This document shows, one piece after another, positions 6,674 to 16,800 of a stretch of DNA of 22,099 bases. The notes beneath the pieces were generated by a model, which made no database searches, was not told the origin of the DNA, and saw only the letters and a program-made list of their open reading frames with translations. Each line of letters starts with the position of its first letter. Within the stretch, counting starts at the first letter, position 1. Location of the stretch: positions 1 to 22,099 of the IMG/VR virus record IMGVR_UViG_3300042350_005496. One strand, given 5' to 3'. Source of the stretch: a virus. The position numbers and the translations under genes were made by a program.

Positions 6674-9600
6674 CTATATTGCATTAAATGCTTGTATACC
6701 TTTACCAATAATTAAAAGTTGTGCGTCAAAAGTATCTGTTTGATTTTTAATACTTTCCCACTCTCTTTTACCTAAACTGATGTCAACATTAGAGTTGATG
6801 TATGTAAATTCAAAGACATTAGTAGGTGTTGTCCCTTTCAATTGATTAATTAATGGTGTCCACCTTTCAATGAAAAAATCAACCACTTTGTCCAAACTTG
6901 GGAATACAACTAAAAATAATGGATTTTGGTCACTTGAACAATAATATTCTTTTTTCGGAAAATATTTTGTGATTAATGGGTCACTCCATCGAGCGGATCG
7001 AGTTAAAACAATGTTACCAAAATTATAACCTCTTGCTTCCAAGGATTGATTATATATCGAACTGAAATAGAACCAAGAGAAAACACACAAACGAATATTT
7101 TCATTTGCTGTTTTTTGTTTTAAAGTTTCTTTCAAAAACTTAAGTGTAATTGTAATTTTATCAGGACTGACTTGTCTGAAATCTTCGTAAGGTGCGCCAA
7201 CTTGAAGTTCACGATTTGATAATGTTGATAAAGGTTTAATACCCTCCGTGATATACTTGATTGCTTGTTCTTCAAGTCTTGCCCCTCTTTGAATCTCAGC
7301 CTTTTGTTGTTTTATTTCATTTCTTCTTTGGTCTATAATATTTCTAACAAAGTTGTACTTCAAATTTTGTAAGTAATCATCAATTTTAGATAAAGCAGCT
7401 GTCGCTTGTCTTACACCCACAATGTCAGTACTGAATTCTCCCTGACTTATTGAATGGTTAACTTCTGTAATATAATATGCACCATAAAACATAGGAACAT
7501 ATCTTAAATTGAAATACATCGTTGGTTGAATAAGTGCATTTCCCATCATTGATATACTACAAGTATAACTTCTATTTTTGTATAGGTTATAAAGAGAAAC
7601 ACTTTGAGTAGTACCTTGGCGACCACCAGATTGGTTGGCCATATCATTCAATATTTGTAAAGATTCGGCAGTTGACAATCCATTTTCTTGACCCACTGTG
7701 AAACTTTTAAAGATTGATTGGTTCTGAATTCCAATATCAACATTGAATCCAACAACTCTATTTGACTTATCAAAATCTTTCTTTCCTGTCTGTTCCTCAA
7801 CCAAAGGATTATCAGTTCTCCTTAAGTCAAAAGCATCATTTCTATATCTCCAATCAATGTTATTTATTGCTAATTGTTCACTAGGTTTACCAGGGAAAAA
7901 ACATACCAATTTGGAACGAGATTCAGTGTAATCAACATTTGTAAATGTACCAAACAAAGAATTTGCGAATTCTAAAGAACCCTCAGTTTTAGGTTTAGGG
8001 TTCTTAACAGCATCTTGAACACCATAAAAATTTACATACGATGGTAAATTCATATAGACAAATCTGTTATCGTGGAGAATAGTTTTAATTAATCCCTCCA
8101 TTGTATTTTCGGGACTTATAAAATCTAACAATTCAGAAAGTTTAAATAAATCAATAAGAATAATATCTCCGATGTTTCTACTTGCTCGGTCTAAAATTAA
8201 AATGTCTTCGAATAAAGTTCTATTTTTAAAGTCACCACCTGCAATCCATTTGTCGTTGAATGCTTTAAACATATCATACAACTCTATTTTTGTTTTTGGG
8301 GCATCCCTTATTTCAGAGTCAAGTTTTTCTAAAGTGATGTTTGTTATCGATTCGAGCTCGTTAGTTAATTTACCATTAATGTTGTCCAATATTTTTCCTA
8401 TAAAATCTTCAATTTTTAACAAATAGTTAGTCATTGATTCAAAAAATATACCCTTACTTATACCTGTAGATGGATTTGGTACCTGTGGGTAATTTTCTTG
8501 TTCAGTATTTTGCGCTTGTTGTATATTAACAATATATTGGTTTTGATTTGGGTTTGTTGCCAAACTTCCATATATAATCAATATTATTTCATCAATTATA
8601 ATCTGATAATTAGTTTGGAAACTTTTAGTTCCTTCAAAAGACACCTCACCATTTGGTGTTTTATACACACCCCACTTACTAGGTCCTGACACATATATGT
8701 TGATTGTAAAATTATCTCTTAGTGTTGCAACGGAAACTAAATTACCGATAGGTCCGACTGGTGGTGCAGGTTTCGGAATCGGATTAGTTTGAAATTGATT
8801 TAGTTTTTGTGTAGCATAAATCTTTATCATAGGGGCAAACAACTCAACATTTCTTTGAGTGAATGCAATATTTAAATCAACAAAAAAGTCAGTGATGTAT
8901 GAACCATTATCTTTATATTGAAGTTCAGGTATTTCAGAAAATCCAACATAGGTTAATAAAGCTTTCCACGCTAAAGTATTTCTAGGGTCACTCCTTGAGG
9001 CACTCAAAGTTATATTTCCACCTTGGGTTGGTAGGGTATTTGGGGTTTGTAATGTGTATCTGTCAAACTCAAAACCATCTATTATCTGTAAATTAGAGAA
9101 TGAATAAAATAACTTTTTGTCATAAGAAGATGGATTTCCGAACTTAAAAATAATATCATAATTAAGAAATCCTTGTATGTAATTATTAAACTCTGTGAGT
9201 TGTTTTTCTTGCAATAATTCAACCATTTTATCACCAGTGTCACCAGTGGTCACGGTAAGTACCATCATTTTTCTCATCAAGTACTGAAAATTCCTATATG
9301 AAGCTTCCACATCACCTACCTGATTACTTACAGCTAATTTATTTGATGTTTCAAATAAACTAGAATCAGCATAATCATAAATTGATTTTGAGAATTTAAG
9401 AAATTCATTTTCAAAATTATCTAAAACTGATTTTTCAAAAACTGAAAATATTTCACTGATTTGAGTATATGAATTCCTAATACTAAAGTTTTCCTGATTA
9501 TTAGTATTGTTATTTATGAAATTTAAATACTCGTAAGGTGATGGTTTAGAAACTTTGGCATTGTCATAGTAACCAAAATTGGGTGCACCCCAAAATAGTC

Positions 9601-12600
9601 GTACAGAACCATCGTACATAGCTTGATTGTTCAAAACTTCGATTTGTTTCTTTCCATTTTTGATACACTCGTTTTTAGTTTGATTAAACAAAGAACCATG
9701 AGATGGTAAGGGGTATTCGAAATTGCCATCATTAGTTCTCACAGTCATAGACCAAGGTATAATTCTACAATCTCGTTTTGAATTCGAACTATCAAAACCC
9801 TCAGGTAAATTAACTATTGCTGTATTGACATAATTGAATGTCAACCCAGATGTTATTGCGCTCTGTATATCTAAACTTGTATAACCATCTGCTCGTCTAT
9901 TCGTAACAATAAAGGTTGAATTTGTTATATTGAACGAGTTGTTTAATTGGAATTGAGAATTATTAATTTGTGAAAGAATCGTTGTTCCCGCTGGTATTCC
10001 CAACCCACTAAGAATATCCCCAACTTGAAGTGAGCCTTGTATATTAATAATTGTGAGTGTTGTTCCTTGAACATCACATATACCATTGATTTGATAATCA
10101 GTCGCAATTATTGGATAACCTAAGTAAAAGACACTAAAGTCATTTATTAATTTGGGGTAGAATCCAACATTGATTAAAGTCGAGGTTTCTGGATTCGGAC
10201 CTGAACCAAAGACCGAATTTTTTTGGAGAATAATATCAATTTGTGAATTATTGATGATTAAGTTATATTCCTTTTCGGAGTCATTAGTTACTGGATCATA
10301 ATTGTTTAAGTATGAAAAACCACTCCAAGATGTTTCAATGATGTCTCTTCCATCATTAATAAATGTTTTATATCGATGCCATATTGAACCCATTTTCAAA
10401 ATCCAAGCAAAAGGTAACTTGTGAACACCACCAAATTTTTTAAATGTTGCGAAAATATAACTCAAATCTTCAGGATTAGACGAGTCACCTAATGTTTTAT
10501 AAGTTTCCCTTAAAGTTGAAAGTGGGAGACTATTCAAAAACAAATAAGCTGATGCAACAAATGGATAGGTTTCATTGTCCCTAAAATTTTGTATTCCCCT
10601 TTGAATTGAGTTTATAAAATATGGGGTATTCAATATTGAAGTTGTTTGTTTTGCACTAACTAATCCATCATTATAATTAGAATATTCAACTCGTCCTTCA
10701 GTAATAAAAGTTTGATTTGATTGTCTATTTTCGTAAAATGTTTTAAGTGGGGGTGTCAATCCTTGAGATAAAAAGTTGGTTGGTGTTTTGTTCAAGTACG
10801 AAAAATTAGAGAAAGGTCTGTTGAAATTTCTATTCTCACCATTTTTCTCAAAGTTTGTAATTGTTTTTTTCAAATCATTATAGAAAACAGATTTTCTCGT
10901 GTCGAAGGCCAAAATTGGATTAGTAAATTCAACACCATTGGATAGATACTGAGTTATCCATTGTTTATTAGTAAATGGATAGGTATCTGTGAAATCGAAT
11001 ACATTTGTCTCACTATTATCGGAAATGTATGTTTGTAATTTTTCAATACTTGTAATATCAGCTTTCGGTGTAGTTACAGAATTATTCAAAAAATTAGGTA
11101 AAAAGAATTCTATTTGTGCATTTTCCGTTTTATTTTTAATGTATGATGTGTTGAATATACCTCTTATGAAATTTTGCCAGCTTTCACCAAAACCACCATT
11201 CGAAAATTGTTTTAGATTTGTTAAATTTACAGCATAATTTTTTAATTTGTCGGATAGAAAAGGATTATCCTTACCTAAACTATTTTTGATGTTGGTAACT
11301 TCAGAATCTGCTATCACAGTTGTAATTTTATCCAAGGCAGATGTAAAATTATATGAACGAGATAGTTTAGAATAATTAGAAATCCAAAGTATTCTTTCAT
11401 AAATTTCATAATAGAATTTTACTTCTTCTTTGTTGAAGTAAACATTGTTCTCGATTGGGAATTCAATGGCGTTAAAAGATAGTCTTAAAACATCTTTCAA
11501 TTCGTTGTTTGTTGTAACACCGAAATTTGGTGCTGCTAATCTCTTTGTAAAACCTCTTATATACTCCTCAACAAATTCTACCTCAGGCCAAACATTAGGG
11601 TTATTCGCTTTAGTTCTACCAATTACATCGGAATCAGCAGGATATTTAATTTCGTACTTTTCTTTTCCATTTTGACCACCAGTTTGGACAATAAATTGTG
11701 GCCACGGATATACAGGTTGATTAAGTGTTTGACCTAATTGTGGTATATCTGGGGATGCTGAACTTATAGCTGGATCAAATATTACCGCTTTCTTATCTTT
11801 GTTGTCTCTAGCATCCCATGCTTTCGAATGAGTATCATCTAATAATCTCATAAAAGCTTCCCCATTTGCAAATATTACCCCGAGTACATTCCTTATCGTT
11901 GGTTTGAAACCTAAAGTACTAGTTTTGTTTTGAAGAAAAAAAGACAATTCTGTTGTTATTTCTTCTTCAATTTGATTGATTAAAGTGTTTAAATCCTTTT
12001 CCATTTGGTCGATACATTCATTGAATGAACCAGTACCTGAAAAATAAAAGAACGGATAATCATCGGTGTTTTTTGCAATATCTGAATTTATTAATTCCTT
12101 TCTAAGAGTTTGATAGTCAGGTACTGTTGGTTGAGCCACAGATTTTTTTAGTCTCCATGTCTCATCTAATCTAACATTACCCTCACCAGCCTGAGTACCG
12201 AAGTCAATTGGTGTATTAAAAACAAATGTTCCCCCTTTTTGGAAAGAATCAAATTGTATTCTGTTATTAATTTCAGATTTTACTGGTGGTTTATTACCAA
12301 TAGTATATGTCTTGTTTTTACCAAAAGTTTCATTTTCACTAAGTAGATTGTTGTATCGATTGACAATTTCAAGTAACTTACTTTGTGCTTCTTTTTTATT
12401 GTTTGGATCAGTTCTATAACCCTCTTTTAATGTAAAAATTGGTATAAGCTCATTACCTCTTTGGATGATGAAAAAATTTTGTTGTCTATCACAATATGTG
12501 TTAAACCAAGAAGTTTCATAATTTTTTATTTCACCCCTATACTGATTTAAAACATCTAAATATGTATCAGCATCAGTAATTGGTTTCAAATTTTGTTTTG

Positions 12601-13579
12601 TAAACTCACCTAATTCATTTTTTAAGAACAACTTCAAGTTATTTTGTAGTTGTACTAAAGTTAGTTGTGGAAAATTGTCAGGTAATAATCCCTTAGAAAT
12701 ATAATCTGAATATACTTCCTTTATTTTTTGATAGCCTCTTGTTATTGTTTCAGGAGTTTTTGTATCTGTGGGTGAAAGCGTGTTATTAATTTTAGTGACA
12801 TTAAATTTTGAAGTGTACATATGGGGTACTGCTTGGAGAGACCCAACAGCAACTTCTGATAATAATGAAAACTTATATGTGAAAAAATCTAATTGGATTT
12901 TAAAATTACCATTTGATGTGTCATATCTGGCATTAAATTTATGTAACATCAAGGGAAGTCTAATGGCCTTACCAAAATAACCTTTAATAGTTAAATAGAA
13001 TAATGGATATGGTAAATTAAAGAATGGGGCATATGGTGAATTATCTCCAGATTCGAAGAGTGCTCTACCCTTAACATCCTCCATTTGAATAGTTACTTGT
13101 GGTTCCATCGAAGTATTCTGTCTAATACTAATAGAAGTGATACCCAATAAACCATTATCCACTGAACCTAGTCTTCCACTTGATAGGGTTTGTTGTCTTA
13201 TAAAATAATCAGGTTCTTTCTTTTCATTTGTAAATCCAACTTTTTCTAATTTGGGTTGATTTACACCCCTACCTTGTAAGGTATCTTTTCCTGTCAGTTC
13301 ATCAGTATAAGAATTATCCAAATAAGTTTTTTTACCAGGATTCAAAAAATTAATTGATGCAACTGTTATGTTTTGTACAGCATCATTGGATGCCACCCCT
13401 AAAGCTAATTTTGTTCTAGGTAATACTTTACACTCCAAGTTAGCATATATTACTAAATTTTCATGTTTAATTAATCTGTCTTGAGCTTTTCCATTGTTGT
13501 CAATTACTTTATTAGGGTCAACTAAAAAAATATTGTTATAATCAAACTCAACTAAAATGTTTTCTGAATTATCTACCAT
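6674..13579 (-). CDS. Giant baseplate/hub-like structural protein (2301 aa) with C-terminal hydrolase-like region
   Basis: This is the largest gene here and almost certainly a virion baseplate component. An N-terminal beta-rich domain (about 146-245) includes ITSISIRQ, VTIQMEDVKGRALFE, PLFYLTIKGYFGK and FKIQLDFFTYKFSLL. A Gly-rich segment at about 1165-1230 (QVGDILSGLGIPAGTTIL, then NSQFQLNNSF) resembles small beta modules in tail-fibre adhesins. Residues about 2005-2058 (GNALIQPTMYFNL, FYGAYYITEVNHSIS, GEFSTDIVGVRQ) look like the beta-barrel end of phage hub proteins of the gp27/gpD/VgrG type. After a coiled coil (about 2075-2105), the last 155 residues (YNFGNI, Tyr/Cys/Ser-rich YYCSS, FPSLDKVVDFFIERW) recall glucosaminidase domains, but I cannot place a catalytic glutamate. 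The gene overlaps the gp53-like gene by 11 bp, has no Shine-Dalgarno sequence and is probably coupled to it. The structural role is near certain; the hub assignment is inference. Confidence 0.8.
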   Translation of the reverse strand: MVDNSENILVEFDYNNIFLVDPNKVIDNNGKAQDRLIKHENLVIYANLECKVLPRTKLALGVASNDAVQNITVASINFLNPGKKTYLDNSYTDELTGKDTLQGRGVNQPKLEKVGFTNEKKEPDYFIRQQTLSSGRLGSVDNGLLGITSISIRQNTSMEPQVTIQMEDVKGRALFESGDNSPYAPFFNLPYPLFYLTIKGYFGKAIRLPLMLHKFNARYDTSNGNFKIQLDFFTYKFSLLSEVAVGSLQAVPHMYTSKFNVTKINNTLSPTDTKTPETITRGYQKIKEVYSDYISKGLLPDNFPQLTLVQLQNNLKLFLKNELGEFTKQNLKPITDADTYLDVLNQYRGEIKNYETSWFNTYCDRQQNFFIIQRGNELIPIFTLKEGYRTDPNNKKEAQSKLLEIVNRYNNLLSENETFGKNKTYTIGNKPPVKSEINNRIQFDSFQKGGTFVFNTPIDFGTQAGEGNVRLDETWRLKKSVAQPTVPDYQTLRKELINSDIAKNTDDYPFFYFSGTGSFNECIDQMEKDLNTLINQIEEEITTELSFFLQNKTSTLGFKPTIRNVLGVIFANGEAFMRLLDDTHSKAWDARDNKDKKAVIFDPAISSASPDIPQLGQTLNQPVYPWPQFIVQTGGQNGKEKYEIKYPADSDVIGRTKANNPNVWPEVEFVEEYIRGFTKRLAAPNFGVTTNNELKDVLRLSFNAIEFPIENNVYFNKEEVKFYYEIYERILWISNYSKLSRSYNFTSALDKITTVIADSEVTNIKNSLGKDNPFLSDKLKNYAVNLTNLKQFSNGGFGESWQNFIRGIFNTSYIKNKTENAQIEFFLPNFLNNSVTTPKADITSIEKLQTYISDNSETNVFDFTDTYPFTNKQWITQYLSNGVEFTNPILAFDTRKSVFYNDLKKTITNFEKNGENRNFNRPFSNFSYLNKTPTNFLSQGLTPPLKTFYENRQSNQTFITEGRVEYSNYNDGLVSAKQTTSILNTPYFINSIQRGIQNFRDNETYPFVASAYLFLNSLPLSTLRETYKTLGDSSNPEDLSYIFATFKKFGGVHKLPFAWILKMGSIWHRYKTFINDGRDIIETSWSGFSYLNNYDPVTNDSEKEYNLIINNSQIDIILQKNSVFGSGPNPETSTLINVGFYPKLINDFSVFYLGYPIIATDYQINGICDVQGTTLTIINIQGSLQVGDILSGLGIPAGTTILSQINNSQFQLNNSFNITNSTFIVTNRRADGYTSLDIQSAITSGLTFNYVNTAIVNLPEGFDSSNSKRDCRIIPWSMTVRTNDGNFEYPLPSHGSLFNQTKNECIKNGKKQIEVLNNQAMYDGSVRLFWGAPNFGYYDNAKVSKPSPYEYLNFINNNTNNQENFSIRNSYTQISEIFSVFEKSVLDNFENEFLKFSKSIYDYADSSLFETSNKLAVSNQVGDVEASYRNFQYLMRKMMVLTVTTGDTGDKMVELLQEKQLTEFNNYIQGFLNYDIIFKFGNPSSYDKKLFYSFSNLQIIDGFEFDRYTLQTPNTLPTQGGNITLSASRSDPRNTLAWKALLTYVGFSEIPELQYKDNGSYITDFFVDLNIAFTQRNVELFAPMIKIYATQKLNQFQTNPIPKPAPPVGPIGNLVSVATLRDNFTINIYVSGPSKWGVYKTPNGEVSFEGTKSFQTNYQIIIDEIILIIYGSLATNPNQNQYIVNIQQAQNTEQENYPQVPNPSTGISKGIFFESMTNYLLKIEDFIGKILDNINGKLTNELESITNITLEKLDSEIRDAPKTKIELYDMFKAFNDKWIAGGDFKNRTLFEDILILDRASRNIGDIILIDLFKLSELLDFISPENTMEGLIKTILHDNRFVYMNLPSYVNFYGVQDAVKNPKPKTEGSLEFANSLFGTFTNVDYTESRSKLVCFFPGKPSEQLAINNIDWRYRNDAFDLRRTDNPLVEEQTGKKDFDKSNRVVGFNVDIGIQNQSIFKSFTVGQENGLSTAESLQILNDMANQSGGRQGTTQSVSLYNLYKNRSYTCSISMMGNALIQPTMYFNLRYVPMFYGAYYITEVNHSISQGEFSTDIVGVRQATAALSKIDDYLQNLKYNFVRNIIDQRRNEIKQQKAEIQRGARLEEQAIKYITEGIKPLSTLSNRELQVGAPYEDFRQVSPDKITITLKFLKETLKQKTANENIRLCVFSWFYFSSIYNQSLEARGYNFGNIVLTRSARWSDPLITKYFPKKEYYCSSDQNPLFLVVFPSLDKVVDFFIERWTPLINQLKGTTPTNVFEFTYINSNVDISLGKREWESIKNQTDTFDAQLLIIGKGIQAFNAI

Positions 13580-13892
13580 AATAAAAGAAATAGTTATTCA
13601 ACTCGCTTTTGTAGTCTTGTAATGAAGTTATCAACGGATATGGAATTGTCAATATAGTACCATCAGGTATGTTCCATTCACCACCAACATAATTTGGATT
13701 GGCTAACATAATTAACCAACCAAAAACTGGTGTACCATAATATTGTTGTGATATTTTATCCATACGAGATTGTCCAATTTTATAGATATATCTTTTATCA
13801 GATGTCTTCGATGGTAAATTTATATATGGTACAACTGTTTGTTGTCCATCTATTTGAAACTCATTATATCTATTATATGTCTGTAATGCCAT
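13569..13892 (-). CDS. 53: Baseplate wedge protein, T4 gp53-like
   Basis: This 107-aa protein matches the gp53 wedge family, which helps bind baseplate wedges to each other and to the hub and resembles small LysM-like tail proteins. The diagnostic core is YIYKIGQSRMDKISQQYYG (about 35-53), then TPVFGWLIMLANP (54-66), then WNIPDGTILTIPYPL (73-87). This is the order seen in LysM-like baseplate proteins: a 'run it, wait for the position, then the pitch' helix pair closed by an IPDG-x-L-x-IPYP strand. T4 gp53 is 196 aa, so this is a compact form. It starts 2 bp after the stop of the 1686-aa gene and overlaps the 2301-aa gene by 11 bp, so the three baseplate genes form one translational unit. Confidence 0.87.
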   Translation of the reverse strand: MALQTYNRYNEFQIDGQQTVVPYINLPSKTSDKRYIYKIGQSRMDKISQQYYGTPVFGWLIMLANPNYVGGEWNIPDGTILTIPYPLITSLQDYKSELNNYFFYYGR

Positions 13893-13894
13893 TT

Positions 13895-16800
13895 TTAATT
13901 AAATTTGTAGGTATTCAAGAATGATGTTTTCCCACTCTCGGTACTTTTCTGTTGATATAACTCCTTTATTTTTGTTTCTTGTGTTTGTACCTTAGCTTGG
14001 TCTTTGACAGTTGTATAATTAAACTTTCTTACCTTACCTTTTTTATATGTATCATCCTTAAGATTTTTAGTGTAGTCTTTGTATTTTTTACTTTTTTTCA
14101 CTTTGTCGAATTTTTTTTCATCAACATTAATTTGTTTCGTTGATTTGTTTTCCCACTCGTTAACAATCTTTTCGAATTTGTTTTTGAAATTCACAGGTGA
14201 TTTAACACCAGTAAGATTACCTTTGATTACACTTCTTATGAAATCATCTTTTTTTGTTTTATCAGTCAGAATTCTTCCCATAATCAAAAAGAAATTAGCA
14301 TCGTCTCCATCAGTAATCTGACTAAATGTGTATTTTTTTGTTGGGTTTTCGTCTTGAAAGAAAGCAATTTCGTTATCAGTCAAAACCTTATTATACCCAT
14401 CAAATACTTGTTTGAACTTAAGATAGTCGGTTTTTAATTCTTCATAAGTATCAGGTGTTGTTGCTTGACTGGCAACATCGGTTGTTGGTATAAGATTATA
14501 GACTCTTGGTGAGTTGGTATCCAAAAGTTTCCCATCAGTCTTTTTGATAATTAAATTAATTTTTCTAAATAATTGTACATAAGTTTGTTGAAGTTGAGTT
14601 AAATCTTGTAGATTTGTAGTGATACCTTGTTTATATCGAGGTTTCAATGACTCGGTATATTGTACCATATTCTTCTTAAGTACATCTATAAATGGATTTT
14701 TTCCGTTGGTTGAATCCTTAAAAAACTCAGCCATATATTTAACCAAAGGATTTTTATTGTTATTTATGTTATTAATATAAGTTGTAAATTCTTGGTCTAT
14801 ATCAGATTCATAGGTGGGTTTACCATAAATCTTTATTTCCTCACCATTTGTACTATTTATATCTTCGTCATTAAATAATTTTCCATTGGTATAATTTCTT
14901 TTGATATCCAAAATTTGGATAATTCCATAGTTGTATTCCTTGAATATACTCTCCAATTTATTTACAAGACCTTCAAAATATTTAGGTGACTCATCTAACA
15001 ACTTGTCCATAATTGATTTGTAAACAATTTCACCTGTTTGTCCTACTTGTCCTGCTGGTGCTGGTATATTAGTAACTATCTCACCAATTGTATCACCACC
15101 ATCATTTGTTGCTTGTGGTGTAGAATTCTGTAGTAATTTAGATGGTTGTTGAGCTATTAAATCATCGATTATAGATTTATCGATTGCAGTAGTATCCTCT
15201 GTAGGTGTAGCTCTTTCATCATATATTTCTGTATTGGCATAGTAATTAAATGATAAAGCGTTCTGAAGTTGTTCGATTGGTTTTGCTAAACCCATACCAC
15301 CAATGATTTTGAAATTCATAGTTACCTTAACTATCATAGGTTGTACACCAATACCTTCAGGATTTAAATCTAAAAGATTATTTTCATATGAAAAACTTAC
15401 CCCATCAGGAACTATTTTGGTATGGTAAAAATCTCCAATTCTTAAAACTAAAATTGGGGGTGTCCCGAATGAAGTGTTTAAGGCATCGTTGAATTTAGGT
15501 TTACCATCAGTACCAATCACCGGGATAGTTTCACCAGGTCTTACACATTGATTTAAAAAAGTAAGCCTAGAATTTAATCCCTCAGGTGTCATTGAGTGGA
15601 AGGATGGGTTAAAATATCTAATTTTTTCTCTAATTGAATCATATATCATAGGTGACTCATCCTTTATAACCTCAAAATAATCACACTCAGTCAAAAGATT
15701 TCTTAAAATTCTTTTTCCAATTCCATCTTTTAGTTTTTGAGTGTAGTCAACTGATGATGTTTCTCTAAGTGTTTTAGTACGCTGAATTTCAAATTTATCA
15801 GGAGTTTTGGGTTCGTCACCACTAACATTCTTATTATCAGGTTGTTGTTCTTGTTTTGTTTTACTCGGTGACACTATATCAACTACTTTAAGAATAACTC
15901 TCCTACAAGCCATAGCGTTTATAGAATAAATTTGAGCCTTACTATTACTTTGTGGTTCAATTTTTTTATTACAGTTGACAGGACTAAAAGCTAACCCATC
16001 TGTTGCGAGAGGGGATACAGTTAACACTTCACCTTTTGGGACTTCTTTGATTGATATTTTACTAAAATACTCTTTCAAACTAGCACCAGTAGTTGTTTTA
16101 TAATTTTCCAAAAATTGTTTAACTGAAGCTATCCTTCTTTTAGATAGATCCAAATTATATGTTTCCCCACCTAACTCTGATGCCGAACCAACTAATTCTA
16201 AAGTAACTGTTGTCTCAGCATTATCTTTGAATACATTGTATAAGTCATTTATAAATCCTTCAGAAAATTTTGTATAATTAGATTGTACAACTGAATCGAA
16301 AAATTGTCCCACATTTTTTTGTTCATTACAATAAGTTGTGTTTGTTTTACAATAAGTTCCACTTGAGTTGAAGACATCGTTTGCGTCTCTAATATAATTA
16401 TTTTTCGAACCAACATATGAATTATAAGTCGTATCATATTGTGGAGTAGTGTTAGGTTTCGGTATGTCATTATCGAAATAAAATCCAAATTCAGAGTATT
16501 TTCCTTTGAAGTCCGCTGCTAAGTTAGGGGGGTTACCCATAGTACTTCCACCACCCATAGCACTTGCTCCACCAGCACCACCCATAGTACTAACCCCTCC
16601 CGTTGGTAACTCACCATCGGCACTACCTTTAATTTCTTTACCAACACCTATCAATTCTTCAGGTGTAAGTCTCGGTGAATTGATTATTTCTTGATAAGTA
16701 AATAAATCAGCTATAGGTATAGTGTTGAACTTTTTCGCCAATTCGTAAATATCATATTTTACACAACCAGCAAAAAAAGAATCTAAAATAGAATCAACTT

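Noticed and set aside
6651-6674. GTG start at 6674 extending the 74-aa gene to 82 aa
   Set aside because: The added codons coincide with the late promoter box and the next ATG at 6650 is well placed; the extension also adds only a hydrophobic stub.
16506-16694. Proline/alanine-rich plus-strand frame
   Set aside because: It is the reverse complement of the Gly/Met/Ser-rich linker in the 1686-aa baseplate protein.
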